The position numbers and the translations under genes were made by a program. From a virus, in IMG/VR virus record IMGVR_UViG_3300032087_002060, positions 1-39,636 of that record: DNA of 39,636 nt. One strand, given 5' to 3'. Shown one piece after another: positions 25,553 to 31,912 of this stretch. How positions within the stretch are numbered: position 1 is the stretch's first letter; each line of letters opens with the position of its first letter. The notes beneath the pieces were generated by a model. It had not been told where the DNA came from. It did no database searches and saw only the letters and a program-made list of their open reading frames with translations.

Positions 25553-27214
25553 TTATGCAAAGAAGTATTTACTTTTCAACACGTTACGAATGTCAAGTGT
25601 TCCTTTGCCTGGAGGGACAGGAACTTCGTCTGTCTGCAACCTTTCCTTAGTATACGTATATAGTTGTTCAAGTACATCATTTTTCTCAAACATATCTACA
25701 AACGCTTCTCTAAGTAGGTGTGACATCTTCCACATATTAGGGCTGTGTGTGCCGTAGCTGTCGTGAACCATAGCAAAGTCTATGATGCCTTCGTCTACAC
25801 AACGGTTAACAGTCATGGTTAATGCAGAAGCGTCTAAAGAGTGTACGAAGTTAGGTGAAGCACCACTCCGTGTCTTACTCTTACTAATCTTGTCTTCAAT
25901 GCCTTGTTGATAGTTAAGTTTAACAATAGAGCCATCAATCAAAGTCTGAATGACTTTAGTTCTGTGGTCATTGTACACCTGACGTACCAAAAGGTTAGTT
26001 GGGGTTATCCATTCCATAGGCATATTACGTGCTGAGTACAGCGAGCCTACATCCTTCACGTAGTCCATCACCTTGCGAGCTGACCCAATGACATCATCAA
26101 TGGAAGACCAGATGTGTCCAGTGAGGTACAGGCTAGCACTGAAGAAGTCATCACCAAAGGGATTGTGTGCTCCCTTGGCTACCTTCTCTTCGATAGCTTC
26201 CTCTACGTACTGACGGCAAGCGTGTTGTGTACCAGAGTAAGGGACAATCATAACACTACGCTTAGTCAGCTTGCGGTCGATACCAAACTCAAGGCACTTC
26301 TTAGCCATCTCGTTGCCTTTTGAAGCATCCAGGCGTACCTTAGCTTCGGTGGCTTCTGCTACGTCACGGTAGATGTCAGCAGGTAGGTCACAGTCAATTA
26401 GGTTTACTGCCTTACCACCTTCTGTATCTCGTAGGATACTGGATAGAATCTGCAATCCGTTGCACGAACCGTCAGCAGCTACAGGTAGGTGAGTAATAAA
26501 CCCGTGACCTTCTCTGAGGTAGCCATACCACTCGTAGCACCACGCTAGGAACTGGAAGGGTTTGTCTGCCTCTGTCCACCATAGGAAGTCGTAAGGGTTC
26601 TCTACGGTGCGTACAACGTTCTCCTCTTGCATATAAGCCCACAGCTCACGGTCTTTAAGACTAATCTTATCTTCACCGAAGTTGTTAGCACCGTGGATTG
26701 CAAGCCACTCTGCCTCGTGGTCGTTGTTGATAGTAGCACCACGGCTGAACTCTATACACGCCTTACCCCAGTCAGCTACTTGAGGTGACATGAAGGATTC
26801 AACAGGATACTTACGTCCACGGAAGTCTAGCTGCCATACGAAGAAGAACTCATCGAACTGCTGGTAGTCTTCAGCAAGCTGGATGGTACGTTCAATCTGA
26901 ATACGCTTAGAGCGTGACTTGTTGTTGAAGGAGTGGATGCTGTTTCGACGCTTACGCCATTCAGCAAAGTCCTGCTTCTGTGCTACGTTCAAGTCAGAAG
27001 GCTCAACATCAAACGGATAGTGAGGGAGAGCTAGGTCATCACGAGGAGGTAAGCCTGCCCACTCCTGCCCACTGTCCCACACTGTACGGATAACGTTTAC
27101 AACATTCTTGTTGATACGCCACGGTGTGCGCTGAAGAGCATTAACACACTTAAGCTCTTGGCTTAGGTCACGCTTCTCAAGTTCTTTTAGGTAAGCTCTG
27201 CTGTTCTTTTTCAT
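25553..27214 (-). CDS. T7-like RNA polymerase, C-terminal catalytic part (553 aa)
   Basis: This gene encodes thumb, palm and fingers of a T7-type single-subunit RNA polymerase. Catalytic residues are all present: Asp248 (AADGSCNG, T7 Asp537), Lys318 (KLTKRSVM, T7 Lys631), Tyr326 (T7 Tyr639) and Asp485 (VHDSYGT, T7 Asp812). A specificity loop lies near residues 399-415 (MPMEWITPTNLLVRQ). The end KYFFA matches the T7 end DFAFA, needed for activity. The first residues (MKKNSRAY, then RTPWRINKNV) align with T7 from about residue 301 (SKKALMRY, NTAWKINKKV). The N-terminal domain is in a separate gene at 27522-28298, so this is half of a split enzyme. Confidence 0.95.
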   Translation of the reverse strand: MKKNSRAYLKELEKRDLSQELKCVNALQRTPWRINKNVVNVIRTVWDSGQEWAGLPPRDDLALPHYPFDVEPSDLNVAQKQDFAEWRKRRNSIHSFNNKSRSKRIQIERTIQLAEDYQQFDEFFFVWQLDFRGRKYPVESFMSPQVADWGKACIEFSRGATINNDHEAEWLAIHGANNFGEDKISLKDRELWAYMQEENVVRTVENPYDFLWWTEADKPFQFLAWCYEWYGYLREGHGFITHLPVAADGSCNGLQILSSILRDTEGGKAVNLIDCDLPADIYRDVAEATEAKVRLDASKGNEMAKKCLEFGIDRKLTKRSVMIVPYSGTQHACRQYVEEAIEEKVAKGAHNPFGDDFFSASLYLTGHIWSSIDDVIGSARKVMDYVKDVGSLYSARNMPMEWITPTNLLVRQVYNDHRTKVIQTLIDGSIVKLNYQQGIEDKISKSKTRSGASPNFVHSLDASALTMTVNRCVDEGIIDFAMVHDSYGTHSPNMWKMSHLLREAFVDMFEKNDVLEQLYTYTKERLQTDEVPVPPGKGTLDIRNVLKSKYFFA

Positions 27215-27217
27215 AGT

Positions 27218-27352
27218 TTACCCCCTTGCTACTACAGTGTAACGATTGTAACGCTTGTTAAGGTCTTTCTTAACGGCATCTATGTTGTTAGTGCCCATGA
27301 CGTAGCTGTACTTACCGCCATCTTCCCATACTGTTATTAGATACTGTTGCAT
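27218..27352 (-). CDS. Small protein inside the split RNA polymerase locus, second insert (44 aa)
   Basis: The frame opens with an ATG overlapping the stop of the preceding small gene (TGATG) and ends 3 bp before the ATG of the catalytic RNA polymerase gene. The product (start MQQYLITVWEDGGKYSYVMG, then AVKKDLNKRY) reads as a compact beta-alpha protein; I recall similar small proteins in T7-like phages but no function. Its position couples translation of the two polymerase halves. Confidence 0.72.
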   Translation of the reverse strand: MQQYLITVWEDGGKYSYVMGTNNIDAVKKDLNKRYNRYTVVARG

Positions 27353-27522
27353 CACTCTTCCTCCACTACGGGTACATCACGCCATTCTGATTGGTACATA
27401 AACTTAGGGTCGTTAAGTTCCCACTTCTGCTGAAGGATTTTCTTATCCCAGTTGAAAGTAGAGTCATTGCTAACGTCGCGTACTACAAACCGTAGTTCAT
27501 TAGTTGCTATCCAGTTACTCAT
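27352..27522 (-). CDS. Small protein inside the split RNA polymerase locus, first insert (56 aa)
   Basis: The ATG overlaps the stop of the N-terminal polymerase gene (TGATG), and the stop overlaps the next ATG in the same way. The protein has a strand-rich start (NELRFVVRDV), KKILQQKWEL and an acidic end SEWRDVPVVEEE. The KKxLQQKW and EWRDVP pieces resemble small phage proteins of unknown function. It shows no nuclease or splicing motif, so it is not an intron endonuclease or intein. Confidence 0.72.
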   Translation of the reverse strand: MSNWIATNELRFVVRDVSNDSTFNWDKKILQQKWELNDPKFMYQSEWRDVPVVEEE

Positions 27523-28298
27523 CAGTGCGCCCTCACTAGTGGTAGTCGATTGATTACATCTGAGTAGTAGCCACCACCCCATACACCTTCCCAATCCCTA
27601 GGTGGGATAATGCAAGGGGCATAGCGAGGCTTACGTCTACTGTTGTACTCGTTAAACTTACGTATCCACTCTAGCGTCTCTGGCGTAGCTTCTACGAAAG
27701 TGGTGGTTTTGTTACGTGCAGTCCTGAGCTTGGTTAAGCGTACCAAACCTGTGACACGAATGATAACATCAATAAGCTTAACACCAACAAATATCTTCTC
27801 TTCGTTTGTCCACTCATTACCAACGTAACCATCAAGCTCCATCTTATGAAGGAGACCAAGGCGTTTATGTCTTCGAGTAGACTTTTCATTAGCCTTCTCT
27901 AGTACTCGTTTAGCTTTCTCTTTCTCCCCCGCTACCCACTGAGCTAGCCTGTCTTGGTCTTCGATGTGACCGCCAACAGCACGAGCTACCTTAAGTAGGC
28001 TGTAGCGTTTACTCACTGAGTCGATGACTGACACTAGGGCGAGGTAAGCTACCTGTTCTGCGTCCATCTCCTTTATCTTACCACGAGCAACACAACGTCT
28101 TGAGGACTGTGAAGGTAGCTGTAGCTCCTTAACTTCCTCTGTAACCTGGCTGACTACACCCGCAATGAGTGCTCTACCATAAGTTGTCTTACTTTCTTGT
28201 GATTGACCTGTCAGTTTGATGTTCTGACTGTCGTACCTTTCGATGCCTGCTTGGAGCATCTCATGTTCCAGATTTATCTGGTCTTCTATAGTTGGCAT
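27522..28298 (-). CDS. T7-like RNA polymerase, N-terminal domain as separate gene (258 aa)
   Basis: The protein matches the N-terminal domain of T7 RNA polymerase, which binds the upstream promoter, melts DNA and holds nascent RNA. Recognisable pieces are EAVAYI-like EQVAYLALVSVID, RAVGGHIEDQDRLAQW (T7 RAIGRAIEDEARFGRI), KIFVGVKLIDVIIRVTGLV (T7 SIHVGVRCIEMLIESTGMV) and, at the very end, APCIIPPRDWEGVWGGGYY followed by LPLVRAH (T7 QPCVVPPKPWTGITGGGYW ... LALVRTH). The stop comes exactly there, at about T7 residue 300, in the linker before the thumb. It is shorter than the T7 N-domain because the T7 front end is longer. The ATG has AGGACTAAG before it. Confidence 0.93.
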   Translation of the reverse strand: MPTIEDQINLEHEMLQAGIERYDSQNIKLTGQSQESKTTYGRALIAGVVSQVTEEVKELQLPSQSSRRCVARGKIKEMDAEQVAYLALVSVIDSVSKRYSLLKVARAVGGHIEDQDRLAQWVAGEKEKAKRVLEKANEKSTRRHKRLGLLHKMELDGYVGNEWTNEEKIFVGVKLIDVIIRVTGLVRLTKLRTARNKTTTFVEATPETLEWIRKFNEYNSRRKPRYAPCIIPPRDWEGVWGGGYYSDVINRLPLVRAH

Positions 28299-28482
28299 AT
28301 CTTAGTCCTGCCTGTAGGCCACAAGTTGACCACCAGAGGTGGCCTCGGTTTAAAGTCTCTACGCGAGTGTAATGTCAGAAAAGTGTCGTGTTTTTGCATG
28401 AAGTTTTAACAGAAAACCCTATACAAATCATACACTTACGTCATTCCTACACCAGTGTAGTTGTTTACCAGTAGATTTTAAG
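28299..28482 (-). promoter_or_regulatory. Intergenic region between tRNA-Leu and RNA polymerase
   Basis: This 184-bp region holds no gene. It contains two copies of the motif AGGCCAC facing each other (28316-28322 and, inverted, 28339-28345), which could also pair as a hairpin in the polymerase leader, and a near-palindrome CTACACCAGTGTAG at 28447-28460. No 16-mer promoter is present and I see no convincing sigma70 promoter. It may hold part of the phage attachment site or operators for RNA polymerase expression. Confidence 0.45.
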
Positions 28483-28571
28483 TGGTGCGGATGGCGGGAC
28501 TTGAACCCGCAAGCCATTGAAAAGGCGACAAATTTTAAGTCTGTTGTGTTTACCAATTTCACCACATCCGC
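28483..28571 (-). tRNA. tRNA-Leu(UAA), next to the integrase; likely attP region
   Basis: A complete tRNA fold is visible on the minus strand: acceptor GCGGATG pairs with CATCCGC; anticodon stem ACAGA/TTTGT holds the loop CTTAAAA with anticodon TAA; a long variable arm and the T loop GGGTTCAAGTCCC follow. The discriminator A and an encoded CCA are present. It lies 26 bp after the integrase stop in the same direction. Integrases of P-SSP7-like and pelagiphage podoviruses sit beside a tRNA-Leu fragment used as attachment site, so this may be attP; unusually, the tRNA here is complete. Confidence 0.93.
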
Positions 28572-28576
28572 GACTT

Positions 28577-28595
28577 AGGCCACTACTGAGGCCAC
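28577..28595. repeat. Direct AGGCCAC pair between integrase and tRNA
   Basis: AGGCCAC occurs at 28577-28583 and 28589-28595, 12 bp apart, in the short gap between integrase stop and tRNA. Two more copies lie on the other side of the tRNA at 28316-28322 and, inverted, at 28339-28345. Spacing and placement around a likely attachment site fit arm-type binding sites for integrase or a directionality factor, but this is inference. Confidence 0.5.
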
Positions 28596-28597
28596 AC

Positions 28598-29575
28598 TTA
28601 TTCTTCCAACAGACTTACACCTTGGCGTAAGTGCTTAGGTGCTAGGTGAGCATACCGCATGGTAGTTTGGATTGCTCTATGCCCCATCCACTCTTTAACG
28701 TGTGTCAGAGGCAGTCCACCTTGTACAAGTCTACTGCAAGTAGTGTGTCGAAGCGTATGCCAGACAACATCATCGAGTTCAAGATGATTCCTCACCCTGT
28801 CCCAGATGCTTCTGTCCCAATCGTAAGTGAATGGGAACAACCTAGAGCTATGCTCTGCCTGTCTACGCTCCAGCACTTCTCGTGCTCGTTTAGTGAGTGG
28901 GACGAGTCGAGGGTCACCGTTCTTGGTATCCCCTAGGTACAGCCCTTCTGAGCTGATGTCTGTTGACCGTATCTTTAGAAGCTCACCCTTACGGATGCCT
29001 GTGTCGATTGAGACCACAAAAGCGTCTAACAAGTCAGTCAAACCCCACTGCAACATTGTATCAATTATTGCACGTTCTTCTTCTTTTGTTAACCATCTGA
29101 TACGGTTCTTGCCTTCCTTCTGTCGATGGATGACTGGCATAGACTGTATCTTACCTAACTCTAGTTGATGTCGTAGTATCTTCGACAATGCAGCAAGCTT
29201 CCTGTTGATAGTAGCATTAGCACTACCCCGTTGCTTCTCGCTTAAGATAAACTCGTCAATCAAGTTTGTATTTATTTCGCTGACAACACGGTGCTTACCG
29301 AACCAGGTTTCAAGCTGCTTGATGTACTGGATGGTGTTGCCTTCCGACTTAGTGCCTCTCCAGTGCATCTCGTAACACTTATCTGCGGCATCTCTGAGCG
29401 TAACCTCCGCAAAACTGCACGAACTGTCAGGGATAGGTTTACCAAGTGCAACAGCCTGACGCACAAGTGCCTCCTGAACCGTTGCTTCTTCTTTAGTGGA
29501 GAAAGTTTTACGGTAACGGGTGTCCCCACTACGGACATATACTTGCCATCCATTACCACGTTGTTTAACTGACAT
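28598..29575 (-). CDS. int: Tyrosine recombinase (phage integrase, 325 aa)
   Basis: The catalytic set of a tyrosine recombinase is complete: Arg195 (DTGIRKGELL), Lys218 (GDTKNGDPR), His273 and Arg276 (HTLRHTT), His299 (GHRAIQ) and nucleophile Tyr308 (MRYAHL). The N-terminal residues 1-50 form the AP2-like arm-binding domain (SVKQRGNGWQVYVR, RYRKTFSTKEEA), and a SAM-like core-binding domain follows (about 60-145). It would catalyse site-specific recombination, most likely at the neighbouring tRNA-Leu. Its ATG overlaps the MarR-like gene by 11 bp, so regulator and integrase are co-expressed. Confidence 0.95.
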   Translation of the reverse strand: MSVKQRGNGWQVYVRSGDTRYRKTFSTKEEATVQEALVRQAVALGKPIPDSSCSFAEVTLRDAADKCYEMHWRGTKSEGNTIQYIKQLETWFGKHRVVSEINTNLIDEFILSEKQRGSANATINRKLAALSKILRHQLELGKIQSMPVIHRQKEGKNRIRWLTKEEERAIIDTMLQWGLTDLLDAFVVSIDTGIRKGELLKIRSTDISSEGLYLGDTKNGDPRLVPLTKRAREVLERRQAEHSSRLFPFTYDWDRSIWDRVRNHLELDDVVWHTLRHTTCSRLVQGGLPLTHVKEWMGHRAIQTTMRYAHLAPKHLRQGVSLLEE

Positions 29576-29909
29576 CGAAGAACCCCTCTATGCTTTTGGC
29601 TACACGCTTACCCTGTGGTGTAAGCTCAATAAACTTTTCAATTCTGCGTTCTGGGTTTTCGTAGCTGACAACAAGGTCATGGCCTGCTTTATTGTGCCTA
29701 GACCATTTGCCTAACACAGCTACGTTTCTTGAGGCTGACGCGGAGGTTATACCCAGATACTCCCCGACTTCCTTTACTGTTGCTGGTGCTCCTTGGTCAC
29801 TCCTCTGAGCGATGAACAGGAACGCTAGCATCGTTTGTGCCTGCATCTCGGAGTCTAACTTGCGGAACTCCTCGATTAGGCGCGTGGCTTTGATTAACTT
29901 TAGAGACAA
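29565..29909 (-). CDS. MarR-like winged-helix regulator (114 aa, TTG start)
   Basis: The protein looks like a winged-helix DNA-binding regulator: helix MQAQTMLAFLFIAQRS, the helix-turn-helix TVKEVGEYLGITSASASRNVAVLGKW, the wing around GHDLVVSYENPERR, and the end IELTPQGKRVAKSI, which is the typical MarR-type LTxxGxxV ending. It overlaps the integrase start, so it may control integration or early genes. The start is TTG behind AAGGTGGGG; no earlier ATG exists in frame. DNA target and ligand are unknown. Confidence 0.8.
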   Translation of the reverse strand: MSLKLIKATRLIEEFRKLDSEMQAQTMLAFLFIAQRSDQGAPATVKEVGEYLGITSASASRNVAVLGKWSRHNKAGHDLVVSYENPERRIEKFIELTPQGKRVAKSIEGFFDVS

Positions 29910-30042
29910 TAAGACATCCCCACCTTGTACATACTGTTGATGTGCCTTCGCACTTCATCATACATACAGCCTTATTACAAGCTACGCAAGTGTAAATGTC
30001 TCTTGTAAAGTGAATCTCTAGCCCTGCTAGTTTTAAGAACAT
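29797..30042 (-). CDS. Cysteine-rich small protein overlapping the regulator gene (up to 81 aa)
   Basis: The ATG overlaps the previous stop (TAATG). Residues 19-44 hold CVACNKAVC, then C and CTRWGC, spaced like a small zinc-binding protein. The remaining 37 residues lie in another frame of the MarR-like gene and look unconstrained (HAPNRGVPQVRLRD). No family is recognised. Confidence 0.55.
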   Translation of the reverse strand: MFLKLAGLEIHFTRDIYTCVACNKAVCMMKCEGTSTVCTRWGCLIVSKVNQSHAPNRGVPQVRLRDAGTNDASVPVHRSEE

Positions 30043-30149
30043 TAATCCTCCTCTAATAAGTCTTTAAGTAGACTCGCAAGTTCACATAGGCATAACTCTG
30101 GGTCAACCCCCGTATAGTCCCACGCATACCAGATATGCAAATTCTGCAT
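30042..30149 (-). CDS. Very small acidic protein (35 aa)
   Basis: The frame opens 2 bp after the stop of the 59-aa gene and its TAA overlaps the next ATG. The product (MQNLHIWYAWDYTGVDPELC, then a Leu/Glu-rich helix) is not recognised. An AGGAGGA ribosome site for the next gene lies at its end. Tight coupling on both sides is the main support. Confidence 0.5.
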   Translation of the reverse strand: MQNLHIWYAWDYTGVDPELCLCELASLLKDLLEED

Positions 30150-30151
30150 AG

Positions 30152-30331
30152 CTACTTACCTGTCTCTTCAAGATACTGAGCGTAGACAGCTTTTAACTCT
30201 TCATTGTCACGCATAGCGTTGGAGATAACGTTTCGTTCAGCCTGACCTTTACGCCACACTGAGTGGTCATCACTATAGCTGTAGTACCAGTCATGCGTTG
30301 ATAGTAGCTTAAGGAATTGTTCTTTATTCAT
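30152..30331 (-). CDS. Small early protein (59 aa)
   Basis: This frame (start MNKEQFLKLLSTHDWYYSYS) encodes a charged helical protein ending AQYLEETGK. The pattern THDWYYSYSDDHSVWRKG, with a polar loop between aromatic residues, is reminiscent of small proteins common in phages, but no function is known. It opens the gene string that leads to the regulator and integrase, behind an AT-rich leader with a GC hairpin. Confidence 0.65.
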   Translation of the reverse strand: MNKEQFLKLLSTHDWYYSYSDDHSVWRKGQAERNVISNAMRDNEELKAVYAQYLEETGK

Positions 30332-30458
30332 AATGCACCCCCGTGCGTATTGCTTTAAGTAAGTTTTAAAAATTCAAAATGAAAAAGTTTGGCGGACAAT
30401 AAGGTGCCCTCTGTTCTGCCTGTAGCACGTCATTAACGTGCATCATGTAGCACGGAAC
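30332..30458 (-). promoter_or_regulatory. Leader with hairpins after the methyltransferase-like gene
   Basis: On the minus strand this 127-bp gap begins with a cluster of GCACG/CGTGC elements: GCACGT-CATTA-ACGTGC forms a hairpin at 30425-30441, and TGTAGCACG occurs twice (30421-30429, 30446-30454). It then becomes AT-rich (near 30366-30395) and ends with GCAC-GGGG-GTGC next to the ATG at 30331, where the G run may be the ribosome site. I could not define a promoter. Confidence 0.4.
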
Positions 30459-31232
30459 TCACGTGCCATAGCTACAGGCCGCGTGGTTACTGGCTTCGAG
30501 GTTTACCCAGTCCAACTGAAACCAACCCGCGTTGGCCTGATAAACGGCCTCGCTGAAGCCCCTAGGCGTGGCGCTACGGATGTTTTTTGTTCTGGCTGAC
30601 TTACCCCCTAGCTTCATCATTTGCGTGGCGTAGCCGTCCCCGTGGTAAGCCTCAGGGTCTACAGGTTTGCGTTCAGGCATGACGAAGCCGCCCCCAGTCC
30701 AGAGACAGGTTTTCTTTTTGTAAGCGTCCTTTGGTTGGATGTATTCGGGCCATGTCGGGTGTTGTGCTTCATCGTCGTGGATGTAGTCACCATACTCGAA
30801 AGGATGGAAGGAGAAGTCAGGTTTACGCCAAAGGGTAGCGAGGACAGAGACAGGGTTCTCTATCATGTAAGGGACGCCCAAATCTTCAAAGAACTCAGCG
30901 CACCAACGTGCATACTTTGCCGCCTTGGTTTGAAAGTCGGGGTCAGCTTCAGCCTTTCGCTTAAAGTGAGCCGCCCCGCTAACTGCTAGGTCAGTGCATA
31001 CAGGGAACCCCAAGCCAAAGACCACGCCTTCACCGTCGAAGGCTGTAACCAGAGAGCAAAGGGTTTCATATTCGTGGAGGTCTGCGTTTATCTTATGGAT
31101 AAGACCATCGCCCACCCTTTCGGTGGTGTGGCCTTCGTGCTGGATGTCATAACAAAAACACTCGTAGCCAGCTTTCGCCCAAGGCGTAACAGCCACGCCA
31201 GTGTAATCATAAAGAGAAATAACTTTTTTCAT
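30459..31232 (-). CDS. C5-cytosine methyltransferase-like protein (257 aa)
   Basis: Residues 4-32 (ISLYDYTGVAVTPWAKAGYE) form a SAM-binding motif I of the C5-methyltransferase type. GLGFPVCTDLAVSGAAHF contains a Pro-x-Cys motif (Cys79) at the place of the catalytic cysteine, and IENPVS (Glu125-Asn126) matches the ENV motif with Pro. There is no room for a normal target-recognition domain: at 257 residues it is shorter than Dcm-type enzymes. DNA modification is plausible, for instance against host restriction, but the substrate could be something else. The gene looks richer in G+C than its neighbours. It overlaps the upstream stop (ATGA). Confidence 0.65.
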   Translation of the reverse strand: MKKVISLYDYTGVAVTPWAKAGYECFCYDIQHEGHTTERVGDGLIHKINADLHEYETLCSLVTAFDGEGVVFGLGFPVCTDLAVSGAAHFKRKAEADPDFQTKAAKYARWCAEFFEDLGVPYMIENPVSVLATLWRKPDFSFHPFEYGDYIHDDEAQHPTWPEYIQPKDAYKKKTCLWTGGGFVMPERKPVDPEAYHGDGYATQMMKLGGKSARTKNIRSATPRGFSEAVYQANAGWFQLDWVNLEASNHAACSYGT

Positions 31233-31453
31233 TTCTTCACCTCAATATAAATGCGTAGATATTCGGCACGGCTTAACGGCACAGAGTAGCGGTAACGTTT
31301 GTACCCGCCTTCAGCTTTGCCTAAAGCGTTCAGGCGTTGCCCTCGCACTCTTAAGCGTTGATTAGGATTGAGAAAGCGTCGCATCTGGTCGATGAACGCC
31401 CACCCTTCGTAGTCATTAGGAACTAAAGAGAAGTTGTATTTTGGAGAAGTCAT
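31229..31453 (-). CDS. Small basic early protein (74 aa)
   Basis: Starting at ATG 31453, in a TAATG overlap with the gene upstream, the protein contains EGWAFIDQMRRFLNPNQRLRVRGQR, a basic central part (RRFLNPNQRLRVRG), and a Tyr-rich end (YKRYRYSVPLSRAEYLRIY). It may bind nucleic acid, but no family is recognised. A longer frame to 31498 lies inside the upstream gene. Confidence 0.65.
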   Translation of the reverse strand: MTSPKYNFSLVPNDYEGWAFIDQMRRFLNPNQRLRVRGQRLNALGKAEGGYKRYRYSVPLSRAEYLRIYIEVKK

Positions 31454-31710
31454 TATATAGCCCCCTGTTGCTTTGGCTTGCGGGCTTTGCGTAGCCACTC
31501 TTTAGGAGCAACTGAGTTGATATAACGCACCATGTGGAAGGCTTGGTCATAGTTAGATTTCGCCTTCTTGTAGGTGTCAGTGATGCGAATGTGGTCAGGT
31601 ACTAGCCCCATGTCACCCCTAGGGAATTGCTGAAGCTCTTTGCTGTATAGCTCCATCATTGAGTTAAGTTTGTTGCGTTCTGCTAGCCATTTATCAAAAG
31701 AGAGTTTCAT
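31453..31710 (-). CDS. Unknown early protein (85 aa)
   Basis: A helical, basic protein (MKLSFDKWLAERNKLNSMME, later YKKAKSNYDQAFHMVRYI) with a Lys/Arg-rich tail. No family is recognised. Both ends overlap neighbours by one base (TAATG), so the early genes form one coupled string. Confidence 0.7.
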   Translation of the reverse strand: MKLSFDKWLAERNKLNSMMELYSKELQQFPRGDMGLVPDHIRITDTYKKAKSNYDQAFHMVRYINSVAPKEWLRKARKPKQQGAI

Positions 31711-31886
31711 TACTTCACCTCACAAACTGGTTTACGTTGTTCATAGTCAGGCCAGTGACCTTCACAGACCATTGAAGAATAATAGTCAGCTTCTAGCTGT
31801 TCTGTTTCGTAGTCGCTCGCACCTACTAGCCCGAAGACTAGAAGGAACGAAGCAAGGGATAGAGTCGCAAAAAATAAGCGTATCAT
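31710..31886 (-). CDS. Secreted small early protein with signal peptide (58 aa)
   Basis: The first 23 residues are a clear signal peptide: a basic start (MIR), a hydrophobic core (LFFATLSLASFLLVFGLVG) and a likely cleavage site after VGA. The mature part of about 35 residues is acidic and has two Cys (MVCEGHWPDYEQRKPVC) that could form a disulphide in the periplasm. No lipobox is seen. No family is recognised. An envelope role, for instance in superinfection exclusion, is possible. Confidence 0.72.
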   Translation of the reverse strand: MIRLFFATLSLASFLLVFGLVGASDYETEQLEADYYSSMVCEGHWPDYEQRKPVCEVK

Positions 31887-31912
31887 TTGTCATTACTCCT
31901 TGAGTGTATCAA

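Noticed and set aside
27215-27521. Group I intron or intein in the RNA polymerase gene
   Set aside because: The interval is fully occupied by two open frames with overlapping start and stop codons, has no homing-enzyme or splicing motif, and the upstream gene has a proper stop and the downstream gene a proper ATG.
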